A stretch of 64,000 nucleotides of DNA from Saitoella complicata NRRL Y-17804 (taxonomy: Eukaryota > Ascomycota > Saitoellomycetes > Saitoellales > Saitoellaceae), in assembly GCF_001661265.1 (NCBI RefSeq), contig NW_017567003.1:1-64000 (forward strand), read 5' to 3'. Made by a program: the position numbers and the translations under genes. Every line of letters starts with the position of its first letter. Position 1 is the stretch's first letter. Below are positions 1-8,925 of the stretch, piece by piece. The notes under the pieces were generated by a model. That model searched no databases. It worked only from the letters and a program-made list of their open reading frames with translations, and was not told where the DNA came from.

Positions 1-144
1 AACCCTAACCCTAACCCTAACCCTAACCCTAACCCTAACCCTAACCCTAACCCTAACCCTAACCCTAACCCTAACCCTAACCCTAACCCTAACCCTAACC
101 CTAACCCTAACCCTAACCCTAACCCTAACCCTAACCCTAACCCT
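1..144. repeat. Telomere repeat array (CCCTAA/TTAGGG)n
   Basis: Twenty-four uninterrupted copies of AACCCT fill the first 144 bases and then stop abruptly at CATTGC. Read toward the end the G-rich strand is TTAGGG, the vertebrate-type repeat also used by most filamentous fungi. The orientation (C-rich strand 5' to 3' at the left edge) is that of a true left chromosome end, not an interstitial array. Confidence 0.98.
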
Positions 145-260
145 CATTGCTCGGGCCGGTTTCCGATCCTGATCCTGTTGGAAACTGTGGACGTAGGTCC
201 TCGGGCAAGGGAGATGAGAAGTCTGTCGGGAAGCATGTGGCGAAGCCCAATCAGAAGGCT

Positions 261-1184
261 ATGGAGACACCGAAGAGGAGCAAGGATAAGGCAGCCGAGA
301 TGCCTGTGGAGAAGTCTGTTGAGAAATCGAAGAGGAGTAAGGAGAGGGCGAAGGCGAAGGCAGACAATCAGATGGAGAAGGAGAACGATTGTGTCGGTCG
401 TGTTCTGTCCAACGCATCTGGTGACATTGTGAATTATGCTTTGCGGGCCGGTAAGCCATTGTCGATGACGTCAGGTGCAGTGCGTGTGGGACTGTCACGC
501 CCAAAGAGCGTTACCAGCGTCCCCAACTCCAACACTCCCACGTCATCTGCTAGCAAGCCCTCTCCCGCTGCGAAGCCGACCTCTGCAATCAACTCAGCTG
601 CCACTACCTCCTCCGCCTCCGGCTCCGCTTCCAAGCACTGTTCGAATGTCAAGTCTGGCAACCAACGCGGTCCTTCTCCTGCTCCCTCCGTTGCCAGCAG
701 TCAGGGCTCGAAGAAGAGGGCTGCTTTGGTTACGACACAAAGAAACGAAGCGAAGGCCAGGCTCCTCGCCAATGATCACGAAAAGTACGCCAGCAGCAAC
801 AGCAACAGCAAGAGCTTGAGTACCGAAGACATCTTTGCACACGAGGATAGTGCTATCAACAGCAAATTCAGCGGTCTTACCAGCAGCAACCCCATGAGCA
901 CTGCCAAGCCTGCCTCTGGCGTCGTCGCTCCCAATCCGTCCTCCATGTCAGATGGCCGCAAGGCTCCAGTCCATTCAGCAGCTTCAACACAGTTATCAGT
1001 CTCGACCCAGCAGCAACAGCAGCAAACCCATCTTCGGCCTTCTGCCACTCAAAGTCGTCGCAATGGGAGTCTCTTGATGTTGAAACAGGCCCATTTACGA
1101 TCCAGCAAAGGGAAGGTGCCACTCGAGAGTCTGGTATCGAGTGAAGCGAGTGATGAGCATGAAGGAGGTGGAGCTGGAGCCTGA
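261..1184 (+). CDS. Orphan Ser/Ala/Lys-rich ORF abutting the telomere
   Basis: The frame is open from the telomere junction (about 147). The first in-frame ATG is at 261 and gives about 307 residues. The N-terminal part is Lys/Glu-rich and coiled-coil-like (repeated KSxEK and SKERAKAK patterns). The rest is low-complexity Ser/Thr/Pro/Ala with a short QQQQQQ run near the C-terminus. I see no fold, signal peptide or membrane segment and recognise no family. Because the frame runs up to the telomere, the 5' part of an older gene may have been lost and capped by telomere addition. A chance ORF is the alternative, since Ser/Ala-rich frames open easily at this base composition. Confidence 0.35.
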   Translation: METPKRSKDKAAEMPVEKSVEKSKRSKERAKAKADNQMEKENDCVGRVLSNASGDIVNYALRAGKPLSMTSGAVRVGLSRPKSVTSVPNSNTPTSSASKPSPAAKPTSAINSAATTSSASGSASKHCSNVKSGNQRGPSPAPSVASSQGSKKRAALVTTQRNEAKARLLANDHEKYASSNSNSKSLSTEDIFAHEDSAINSKFSGLTSSNPMSTAKPASGVVAPNPSSMSDGRKAPVHSAASTQLSVSTQQQQQQTHLRPSATQSRRNGSLLMLKQAHLRSSKGKVPLESLVSSEASDEHEGGGAGA

Positions 1185-1289
1185 AGCCCGGGAGGAGAGA
1201 AGAGGTGCCGGGAGGAGAGATTTGATTTGACTGTATTGATACCACATATGGGATGGAAGCGGGATATCACCTACTACTACTGTTATTAC

Positions 1290-1432
1290 TAATATAAGCT
1301 CATGGAATCTCGAAGTAAGACGCTAATGGAATTTCCCAGAGCAAAAGTGTCAGATTCCGTAAGCGAATTCCATAACTACGCTCATGGGTTTATCATGGAA
1401 TTTCCATGAGCAAAAAATTCCATGACCGGTAA
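1290..1432. repeat. Palindromic GGAATTTCC motif cluster, copy 1
   Basis: Several near-palindromes of the type CATGGAATTTCCATG (1394-1408) and degenerate versions (CTCATGGAAT, TAATGGAATTTCC, ATTCCATGAC) crowd into 140 bp. They are the TG form of the CTCGTGGAAATTCCACGAG palindrome seen at about 4403-4421. No tandem period is obvious. Confidence 0.5.
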
Positions 1433-1973
1433 CTTCATAGGGCTCATTCAACTCAGCTGTACCGCTCATCGACATCTCGTGGGCTACCTGCAAGAGCTGG
1501 ATGTGCGGATCAAGGCAGATCAGGTGGAAAAGACTGTTCGTGCCTACAAGCGCTTCCAGCTTTGCGAGGGAGGAGATTTAATCGGTTCCTACGAGAGTCA
1601 GCGTAAAAGCGACAAAACCCGCGCCTCTAACATTGTCCTTTACACACATGACTCTGATTTTGGTACGGAAGTCTTCTTTGGCGAGGTTATGCTGTTTGCA
1701 AGACCATTGGTGAGGCGTGTGTACTACCCTTTGGCGTACATTCGGTGTTATGGTCCTGCTCAGCTTCGTCGTCGCCGTTTCTTTGTGGTTGACACTCAAC
1801 CGCCTGGGAATTTACACGAGTGGGTGAACATACGGCAAATCAAGAGGGTTGTTGGCACCTTGACTACTCAGCCATTGATTGACGAGCTTGGGGGAGATGC
1901 AGGCAAGCCTGCGTGGATCATTGATAGAGAGACATTTGCGTGGAACAATGCGGCTAGGTTGTTAATCGACTGA
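1422..1973 (+). mobile_element. Fragment resembling a TE-associated C-terminal domain
   Basis: An open frame of 183 residues starts at a non-ATG or late start and ends in LLID. Its layout recalls the C-terminal domain that accompanies Tnp2/Plavaka-like DNA transposon ORFs in fungi. That layout is a strand like FGEVMLF, then a hydrophobic LAYIRCY strand, then a 'hEWVNIRQIKRVVGTL' strand-helix, and finally 'AWIIDRE' near the end. The usual form of the last two is an I..VVG strand followed by W.I(I/V)DR. No transposase catalytic part is visible nearby, so this would be a relic. Its edges carry the local palindromic motif GGAATTTCCATGAGC just upstream (1392-1406). Assignment is by remembered pattern only. 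Confidence 0.35.
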
Positions 1974-3002
1974 TTAGTACTACTTGTCTATACATCCATG
2001 GCCACGTCAACGATTGTCAGCTGCCATTTCCACGTTGGCCAGCTAGGATTTTCCTAGTCATGGAAAAAATCCACTACGTTTCCACGCTGGCAACTAGGAA
2101 ACTCCGCGCTGCCTAACAACCAACGAGGAAAATCCACGTTGGGCTGGGTCGTAGGGATACTGGATAATTTTATTCGGGTTTTATAATCGTGTTTGGTAGA
2201 ATTTGGGGGTCTCGTAGGGATCTCTTAAGATCTTGCGGAATGTTTATACATGAATGTCAGAATCGTAGATAATGCCCAAATTTAATTAGGCAAGCACGTA
2301 CTTCCCGGCACCATCATGTATCAACCCCAATGACAATGTCATGTGTCACAAGCCCAGGTAAAATCAAGGGTACTACTTGAAGACATCGCAGCACAATTTT
2401 GTCAAAATAGCACGAGCATTCTCTGAATATTGCATGCTTACATGCGATACACGAGTGTTTCCCTGTACTCGGGTTAGGATTGGCTCCACCAGTAACAAGT
2501 TGCGGTCTGGTACCATGTTGCTGTGCCCTACAAAGTGAAAAATTTAAACACGATTCCTCTAAGGCAAGTGCGTAATCCATGTCAAATTCGTGGATTGGTC
2601 TGGAATTACAGATGGATTACGCTAATCATCAAGGATTACCATCCTAGCAGAAATCCTAGATAAAATGCTGGATTACTGCCAAAGAAAAAGTCTAAGCAAA
2701 ATACCTCATAAATTGCAAAAATAACACCTACAGTCGCGGAGAAAAGAGGATGGCAAAGCCGCTTGCTCAAACGCCACCAGGAATTTGAGAGATAGATGAT
2801 GAGAATCAAATGAGACCATTAAATTGCATCGAAGTATTGTCTGCCAGAATTTCCGCCGTTATAAACAAGTGGTTGTTGAGTTACACCACCACAGCGTTTC
2901 CCTTACCATAAGTACAAGACCTACGCTGCCCCCCTCCACCATTTGAGCCCTTACTTGCTGTCTACACACTTCGCCGCCTTCTTTCTCCGCGATTGTATAT
3001 GC

Positions 3003-3080
3003 CTTGAGATATTGAAGGCTCGCTATACACAACTCTCTCCATGTATTTAGTTCAGAGAGACCTCCTGCTATATATATAGA
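3003..3080 (-). repeat. Dispersed repeat, copy A (inverted relative to copy B)
   Basis: On the minus strand this copy reads a TATATATA stretch, then a TCTCTCTG box, then GTTGTGTATAGCGAGCC and TCAATATCTCAA. The same order occurs on the plus strand at 5215-5290. By eye the last 35 bases match at about 90 percent and the upstream part at about 65-70 percent. The role is unknown; a TATA box followed by a conserved block could be the promoter and 5' end of an old transcript or element. Confidence 0.5.
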
Positions 3081-3558
3081 CACGGTCAACATAGATAATG
3101 TCATGTATGAGTAATGATGACATCATGATGTGACTGTTATGGCTAAGTGCCTGGCTGTGTTGTAACTGTGCAGCAAAGTGTCTATTCAACCAGAGGACCC
3201 ACACCTTCTTGAGAATTTCCAAAAATGCTTAAATCCCTTAAGTCCCTAATGGTATCCATGGACAGCAAAGATCAAGCATGTAGAAGTATGAATGAAATTC
3301 CCTGCACAATATTGAGCTTGTACTAACATCCTGACTCATAGGGCCATTGTTTACCACTGTCATAGCTGTTCATTACCAAATGAATCTTCTCCCTTGCCTC
3401 ATAATCTCGCTCTCTTTTGTGGCCAAGGAGATAAATTTTCCCCTCCCTTTGTCGCATTTTTCTACGACTTTTTTCCTGGATGATGCTGAATAAAATCATG
3501 AATTATGCGGAATAACATCGTGGATTGTACGGAATAAAAGTGGGGCTTGAGTCCCGAG

Positions 3559-3894
3559 ATCCATGATTCGGTCATGCATTAATCCACGATCGCAATCGTC
3601 GAAATCGTGTATGTAACGGGATTTTGTAATCCATGATTCTCACGACCGTTGGGCGTGCTCTGACTGCAGCTGTACAGAAAGGTGCACATGCAACGCACTG
3701 TGGAGGGCTGACCACTTTAAACATTTCACGAAACTTCAAACCCGTACATGTATCCATCAGCGCATGCGGTTCAAGGTCAGGTCTATCCTTTGAAGACAAA
3801 AATTCTGGATTAAACCCGAATTCTCTCAAGCAAGGGCGTAATCCACGATTTCGACGATTGCGGTCGTGGGTTAATGCATGACCGAATCATGGAT
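3559..3894. mobile_element. 336-bp element with 51-bp terminal inverted repeats (MITE-like)
   Basis: Bases 3559-3609 and 3844-3894 are inverted copies of each other, with 49 of 51 positions matching. The arms begin ATCCATGATTCGGTCATGCA when read inward from the left. The interior (3610-3843) has no useful coding frame. Short size, long near-perfect terminal inverted repeats and no ORF suit a MITE-type DNA transposon. No target-site duplication is apparent directly outside the arms, so a fold-back or inverted duplication is an alternative. Arm ends are built from the same AATCCATG motif that is scattered through the surrounding 3 kb. Confidence 0.6.
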
Positions 3895-4097
3895 TTCTTT
3901 TCAGCCAGTAATCCATGACGGAATCGTGGATGGTGATCCATGACCGCTGTCATGGTTTACAACATGGATTCTCAACCAGACCGATCTGCGTAATCCATAT
4001 GTAATCCTTGCGTAATCCATGATTCTGACGTGGAATACGCATTTTGTTAGGAGTGAATGTGTTTAATCTTTGACAACTCGCGTCATAAGGTAGCGCT

Positions 4098-4520
4098 CGT
4101 GGAAATCAATTCTGGAAATTCCATGGTCAGATTATGGTAATTTCATGAGCGGATTGTGGGAATTGCACGACCATAACCCTAAGGCATAGAGCATCCTTGT
4201 ATTCAATGTGTGTCAGTGGTTAACCCTTTGGGGATCTTGTGGGTCGTAATCAATCTGGCGCTCTTCCGCTCTCGACTCCTGTCGCCCCCCCGTTTTCTCC
4301 AATCAATGTGCCCTTTGATCAAGGTTTGGAAAGGCGTGTAAGCGAGTGACTTTCTCAGCCCTACGAAGCTGGCGCTCGCTCGTGGATTCCGTTTGCGTAA
4401 ATTCCGCTCGTGGAAATTCCACGAGTGCGCTGGTGAATTCACACGAGCAAGCGCTTCCGGTTTTCGAGATTCAATTACACGAGCGCTTCTGTAAACTACA
4501 CGAGCAGAACTCATGAGCGC
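4098..4520. repeat. Palindromic GGAAATTCC motif cluster, copy 2
   Basis: Many short near-palindromes occur: CTCGTGGAAATTCCACGAG at about 4403-4421, plus variants GCTCGTGGAAATC, AATTTCATGAGC, AATTACACGAGC and ACTACACGAGC. They alternate in either orientation with irregular spacing of 15-60 bases. CA(C/T)GAG variation within the set looks like C-to-T change at CpG. Confidence 0.5.
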
Positions 4521-5214
4521 GCTCTAGTTGTAGATGCGTCCAAGGTCATTGTTGATATCAATTATCTATCCTAGATATATATCCCGCAGTAACAAACACC
4601 CTTCCCGTTCCTGTGCCCCTCGCGCGCCCTTCTCTCAACCCATCCCGACTCCCTGAACGATCTACGATGCAAGGGTTATACGATGGGGCATGGTGGTAGG
4701 GACGACATAGGGCCCTTCAGACAGCATGAAAGTCGTAGTCCTTTGGTTGGTTTGAATGCTGGAAGTAACAGTTCTCGTGCTGGGCAGTTCTCCGGGCAAT
4801 GCGTACGTACAAGCCCAAGAAATACCGAAGTCGTTGGTCGGTGAGCCCAATCAGAGGATGAGCCTAACAACTGCTCACGGAAATTTCATGAGCGAGCGGA
4901 CCATACGGGAGTTCGCCCTGGCTTTTTGACAAGCGCGCTCTTCTGGAATCCATTCTGGTATCAGAACTGGAATGTCCATGAGCAGAACTGCTTCTGCAAT
5001 TCAACCAGACTGAAAACAGAATAATTGCAGAACTTTGTCATGGATAACCCTACATTCTCAGATATCATGGATTTCAGGATTCAAACCCCGATTTTATTCA
5101 GCATAAGCTATGATGAAAGGGGGTTTAGGTCTGTAGAATGGTGGGAAAATGCAGTGTCAGTAGGACAAAAAAAGCGAGATTACCAGGTAAATATGTTGTA
5201 TTGTCAGTATCCCA

Positions 5215-5290
5215 TCTATATATAATAGAATGGCTCTCTGGGTTGAGTACACGAGGACAGTTGTGTATAGCAAGCCCTCAATATGTCAAA
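5215..5290 (+). repeat. Dispersed repeat, copy B
   Basis: Plus-strand partner of the block at 3003-3080: CTATATATA, GGCTCTCTG, GTTGTGTATAGCAAGCC, TCAATATGTCAA. A further weakly shared segment (TCGCATTTTTCT ... TTTTTCCTGG) lies downstream at about 5308-5350. It resembles 3449-3480, hinting that more than one piece of the same family is present. Confidence 0.5.
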
Positions 5291-5343
5291 GACAAGGAGG
5301 TGTCATATTCGCATTTTTCTGAGGTATCTTGCTGCGAGTTTTT

Positions 5344-5700
5344 CCTGGCACTGATCCATGATCTTATCTGGAATTATAATCTCTGACATTTATTGGGTTT
5401 AATCCATGATAATATCAAGGATTGTAATCCATGATTCTGTCTGGGATTTCTGCTAGGATTGTAATCCACAATGAAGTGCATAATCCATGTGTAATCCCAG
5501 ACTGATCCATTATTTTGACATGGATTACGCAGCTGCCTAAGAGAAATCGTGTTTGATCCATGATGTAGGGCTTCTTTCTGTGCAAAAATCCTTGATTATA
5601 TTTGGGATTGTAGGTCATGACATTGTTTTCAGGTGCTTACTCCATGATGGATCGTGATCCAGGGTTTTGTTTAGGATTTCTCCTAGGGTTGTAGGTTTAG
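5344..5700. repeat. TAATCCATGATT motif cluster
   Basis: At least eight copies or near copies of (T)AATCCATGAT(T) or its complement are crowded into about 350 bp, mixed with GGGATT and CTAGGATT(T) words. The CG-containing form of the motif (AATCCACGATT) that appears near 3840 is missing here. Confidence 0.5.
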
Positions 5701-6197
5701 CAGCAAAGGTCACACGAGCAGAAGAAACGACGATCACAGGACGTTGATCCCTTAGGGATTTCCTCAATCAGTTTTGATATTTCCTCTCATGTTCTCCGTA
5801 TCTTGCTTGGAGAATTTGGGAATAAGCCTGGTGCTCGTCAAGGATTAGCCTCTAACTTTCCTAAATTAAGCCTGACTTTGTCCTGCAAAGGAGTCTCACC
5901 CTCCTCCATGAAAAGATATGGGTAATATTCGCAGACAAGGAAACCAAGGATTCAACCGGTTTTGTAATCCATGAATTTGCGGTTGATCACCAAAAACAGG
6001 GTTTAGTGCTTGATTGTTGGAGATCGTTGAACCCCTCGAGCCAAACGTTCCACGCCTGCCGTGGGCGTGGCTCAGCCGTACCCCGGGTACTCACCACCAA
6101 GGTACTCCGTGAATCATCCCCGACTGCAGCGGTCTCTGTAGATCACAGTGCTTGCGCCGTTTCCAGAACAAACGTACAACACCTTGGAGGACTTACG

Positions 6198-7260
6198 ATG
6201 ACCGGCATCACAGCGACATGGAGGAAGGTTGCTTCTTCGGAGATCCTTAAACGCTCTTCTCAGATTGTTTCCGTTATTGGCGACAAAGCCTTGATCTTTG
6301 GGGGTGAATTGAAGCCCCGAGAGCCGCGAGACAATGACGTTCACGTTGTAAGCTTGGGAAAGTGTATGTCCTCAAGCAAACACTCCTTATGTCGGCACAT
6401 TGACGTATGGCATAGACATCAATGACAGCTCCCTGTTGTCAAGAACGACGTCTGCACAAGCTCCCTCTCCTCGCGTAGGCTCTGCTTCGGCGGTCATTCA
6501 AGAAAAGATTTACCTGTTTTCCGGTCGCGGAGGCCTCGCCATGGCGCCCATTGAAGAGACTGGATCAGTATGGGAGTTTGATTCAACTTCATCCGCGTGG
6601 TCTCAAATTAAACCAGACGAGGACAGCGCATACCCAGCCGCCCGCAGTTACCACTGCATGGCAAGCGATGGCGTTGACACGCTCTTCGTCCATGCTGGCT
6701 GTCCTGAAACAGGTCGCTTATCCGATCTCTGGGCGTTTGAAGTGTCCTCGAGGAAGTGGATTCAGCTTGCGTCTGCGCCCGAGCCACCGAGAGGTGGAAC
6801 TTCGATTGCCTTTGCCAACGGATTACTCTATCGTATGAATGGATTCGATGGCAAGACCGAGTTGGGAGGAAACCTCGATGTGTACGACTGCAAGTCGAAC
6901 ACTTGGAGCTCGGTGACGTTCCCTGCGGACGATATTTCCGGGCCTTCTCCACGAAGTGTCAGCGCACTTGTAGCTTTGAACATTCGCAGCAGGTCGTCAA
7001 TTATCACCCTATTTGGTGAACGCGACCCCAGCTCCTTGGGTCACCAGGGGGCCGGCAAGATGGCAGGAGATGTGTGGGCGTACGACATCGAATCTCGGAA
7101 ATGGCGTGAGGTCAATTTTACGGAAGGGCACGAGCCTGCTGCAAGAGGATGGTTTGCCGCCGACGTCTTGAAATCACTAAAAGGAGATGGTCTGGTTGTG
7201 CACGGTGGTCTTGGTGAGAACAATGAGAGACTTGATGATATTTGGGTGTTGGAGTTCTGA
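6198..7260 (+). CDS. Kelch-repeat beta-propeller protein
   Basis: I place exons at 6198-6363 and 6416-7260, giving 336 residues. The 52-nt intron has a GTATGT donor and CATAG acceptor, and phase closes. Kelch blades are visible throughout. Examples are KALIFGGELKPREPRDNDVHV near residue 35, the KIYLFSGRGG region, TLFVHAGCPETGRLSDLWAF, LLYRMNGFDG, and the closing DGLVVHGGLGENNERLDDIWVLEF. The protein has the size of small six-bladed fungal kelch proteins related to nitrile-specifier or sialate-epimerase-like propellers. The substrate or partner is unknown, and no signal peptide or membrane segment is seen, so it is likely cytosolic. It is the first host gene inward from the telomere. ATG 6198 is chosen because upstream residues do not look conserved, although the frame stays open to 6006. 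Confidence 0.85.
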
Positions 7261-7390
7261 GGTAGGTCCATAGTCTTGGAAAACTGGGTGTGATGGTGAA
7301 TACGTTGCGCGAGCGTTATTATCTTCAATGTTATCTGGCTACTCCTCATTCCAGACTCGATGCCCATAAGTGGCGAGTATCATGCTAGTC

Positions 7391-8674
7391 TTACATCAAC
7401 GTTTCCATAGGTTCTTCTCTAGCCTCCTTCGACGACGCGGCAGACTTGACCGCTCTGAAAACAGGACTCGTCGCAGCATCAAAGATTGTTGTGGATAGCG
7501 ATCCTTCTCCCTCACTTCTCTCCCTCTCAGGGCTATGTGGTGGACTGCCTGCATTGCTCTGACTTCCAACACTGTTTGTCCTCTTGTTCATCCAATGTTT
7601 CACACCACCAAACAGCCCCGCAGCGAACCCATTCGCAAATTCTGTACGGGGAGTACCAGGTATGCTTTCTCCACGTTCTCCGACTTGTGGTGTCGAGAAC
7701 AGTGCCCTCACGTCCTGAGAGGTTGATTGCCAATTGTTGCGGATTACTTCGCGAAGTTCGCTAATGTTCTTCTTGAGTTCAAGCTCGTTCTTCTTAAACA
7801 AACTCACGTTGAGCTCGCGGCGGTCGATACCGCGACTGAGGTTGCGGAGAACGTATTGATCGTAGTCTCGCACAATTCGGGTAATGAGGTCGCTTGTACT
7901 GATGCCCTCCGTTCGCTGGGTGGTAAGGAACTTGCCCAGTTTCTTGATCGGTAGATATACGTCTTCTTGTCCAGCAGAGACGTACGGAATATCATCATGA
8001 GCAACGTAGTCAATCTGATGCTTTTCCATGTATTCAGGTGTGATGATCCAGGGAGCATCATCGACAACTTCATCGACCCATTTGCAGTGACGAATTGTCT
8101 CGAGACGCTCGGCGTATGACATGACAGTGCGTCCTTTATAGAGGTGTACGTCTTCATCATTACAAACTCCGACAATGAGGGTGACGTTAGGAAGAGCCTT
8201 CTTTGCTTGCTCCAGTTGTCGCATGTGGCCCATATGGAACATATCGAACACACCATCGGCGTAGACTCTGACCGGGCGGCCCTCGGGAGGTGGGTTCATG
8301 GGATATTGCGGCGCTTTTGGAGGAAGTTCCTTGACATCACCGGTGTTGATCTTTAACCCCTTATCCTTGTGCTTAAGACTGGCACCCTCGCCCTCGCCCT
8401 CGCCTGCAGCTTCTGATGCATCAGCATCATAGCCGGTATCTGCGAGACGAATCTTCTTGTGCGGTGCCCTCTCGTCGCCTGTTGCCGACACCTCTGAATC
8501 CGTGGGCGCATCAGTGCTTTCGCTGGAAGGGTCGCGAGATGAAGGCTGCTCCACGACGGGACCAAGAGGGTCAAGTCGCTTACGCTTATTATCTGACGTC
8601 GAGCTTGAAGGAGGACTAGACATGGCGTTTATTGCTGTAGCGAACGGGTTTCTCACTTTGTTTGTGGTGGACAC
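7391..8674 (-). CDS. PCT1: Choline-phosphate cytidylyltransferase
   Basis: A single exon of 427 residues. The enzyme makes CDP-choline from CTP and phosphocholine, the control step of the Kennedy pathway of phosphatidylcholine synthesis. The nucleotidyltransferase core (about residues 130-270) shows [18 protein letters not shown] with the HxGH motif and [18 protein letters not shown]. It also shows [10 protein letters not shown] and the [14 protein letters not shown] signature. The N-terminal 110 residues are Ser/Asp-rich with a basic KKIRL patch that could act in nuclear targeting. After the core comes an amphipathic region ([17 protein letters not shown]) fitting the membrane-binding helix, then a Ser/Pro/Glu-rich tail typical of phosphorylation control. 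It is divergent from UTP25 across 251 bp (8675-8925). Confidence 0.95.
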   Translation of the reverse strand: MSTTNKVRNPFATAINAMSSPPSSSTSDNKRKRLDPLGPVVEQPSSRDPSSESTDAPTDSEVSATGDERAPHKKIRLADTGYDADASEAAGEGEGEGASLKHKDKGLKINTGDVKELPPKAPQYPMNPPPEGRPVRVYADGVFDMFHMGHMRQLEQAKKALPNVTLIVGVCNDEDVHLYKGRTVMSYAERLETIRHCKWVDEVVDDAPWIITPEYMEKHQIDYVAHDDIPYVSAGQEDVYLPIKKLGKFLTTQRTEGISTSDLITRIVRDYDQYVLRNLSRGIDRRELNVSLFKKNELELKKNISELREVIRNNWQSTSQDVRALFSTPQVGERGESIPGTPRTEFANGFAAGLFGGVKHWMNKRTNSVGSQSNAGSPPHSPERERSEGEGSLSTTIFDAATSPVFRAVKSAASSKEAREEPMETLM

Positions 8675-8925
8675 TGTAAGCTCAACTTTACGGAATTCAC
8701 GCAGCCTGGGACTGCGGGGGTGGTCGTCATAGGCGGCCGTGCCCTTTGAACACCGGTAGAGGCAGATTCGTCTGCCTAGAAGTCTTTTTATTTCTGTATG
8801 AAAACTTTCGTCGTCTGTCCAATCATTACCCGTATTCTATCAGTCATGTGGTGATTAACGATAAGGTCCAAAAATGTATATGGAAGCTCGTCTACGATAC
8901 CGATACGCAACGAAACGACGACACG

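Larger units (their letters stand above)
1974..6197. other. Gene-poor subtelomeric DNA
   Basis: No credible gene is seen over 4.2 kb: ORFs are short and frames lack recognisable domains. The stretch is AT-richer than the rest of the window. It is full of short diverged motifs: TTTCCACGYTGGC-type at 2020-2140, GGAATTTCC-palindromes at 4098-4170, 4380-4520, 4870-4990, and TAATCCATGATT-type at 2570-2670, 3540-4050, 5040-5080, 5350-5700 and 5960. It also holds an inverted-repeat element and a dispersed repeat pair, listed separately. The first host gene follows at 6198. Confidence 0.75.

Noticed and set aside
3572-3881. Two short ORFs ending in the same RFRRLRSW(I/V)NA on opposite strands
   Set aside because: The shared ending is simply the translation of the two arms of the inverted repeat, not a protein family.
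2859-5386. Short frames sharing LCIAS(L/P)QY(L/V)K
   Set aside because: The match is better explained by DNA similarity of the dispersed repeat, which extends outside the frames; there is no start, domain or codon evidence.
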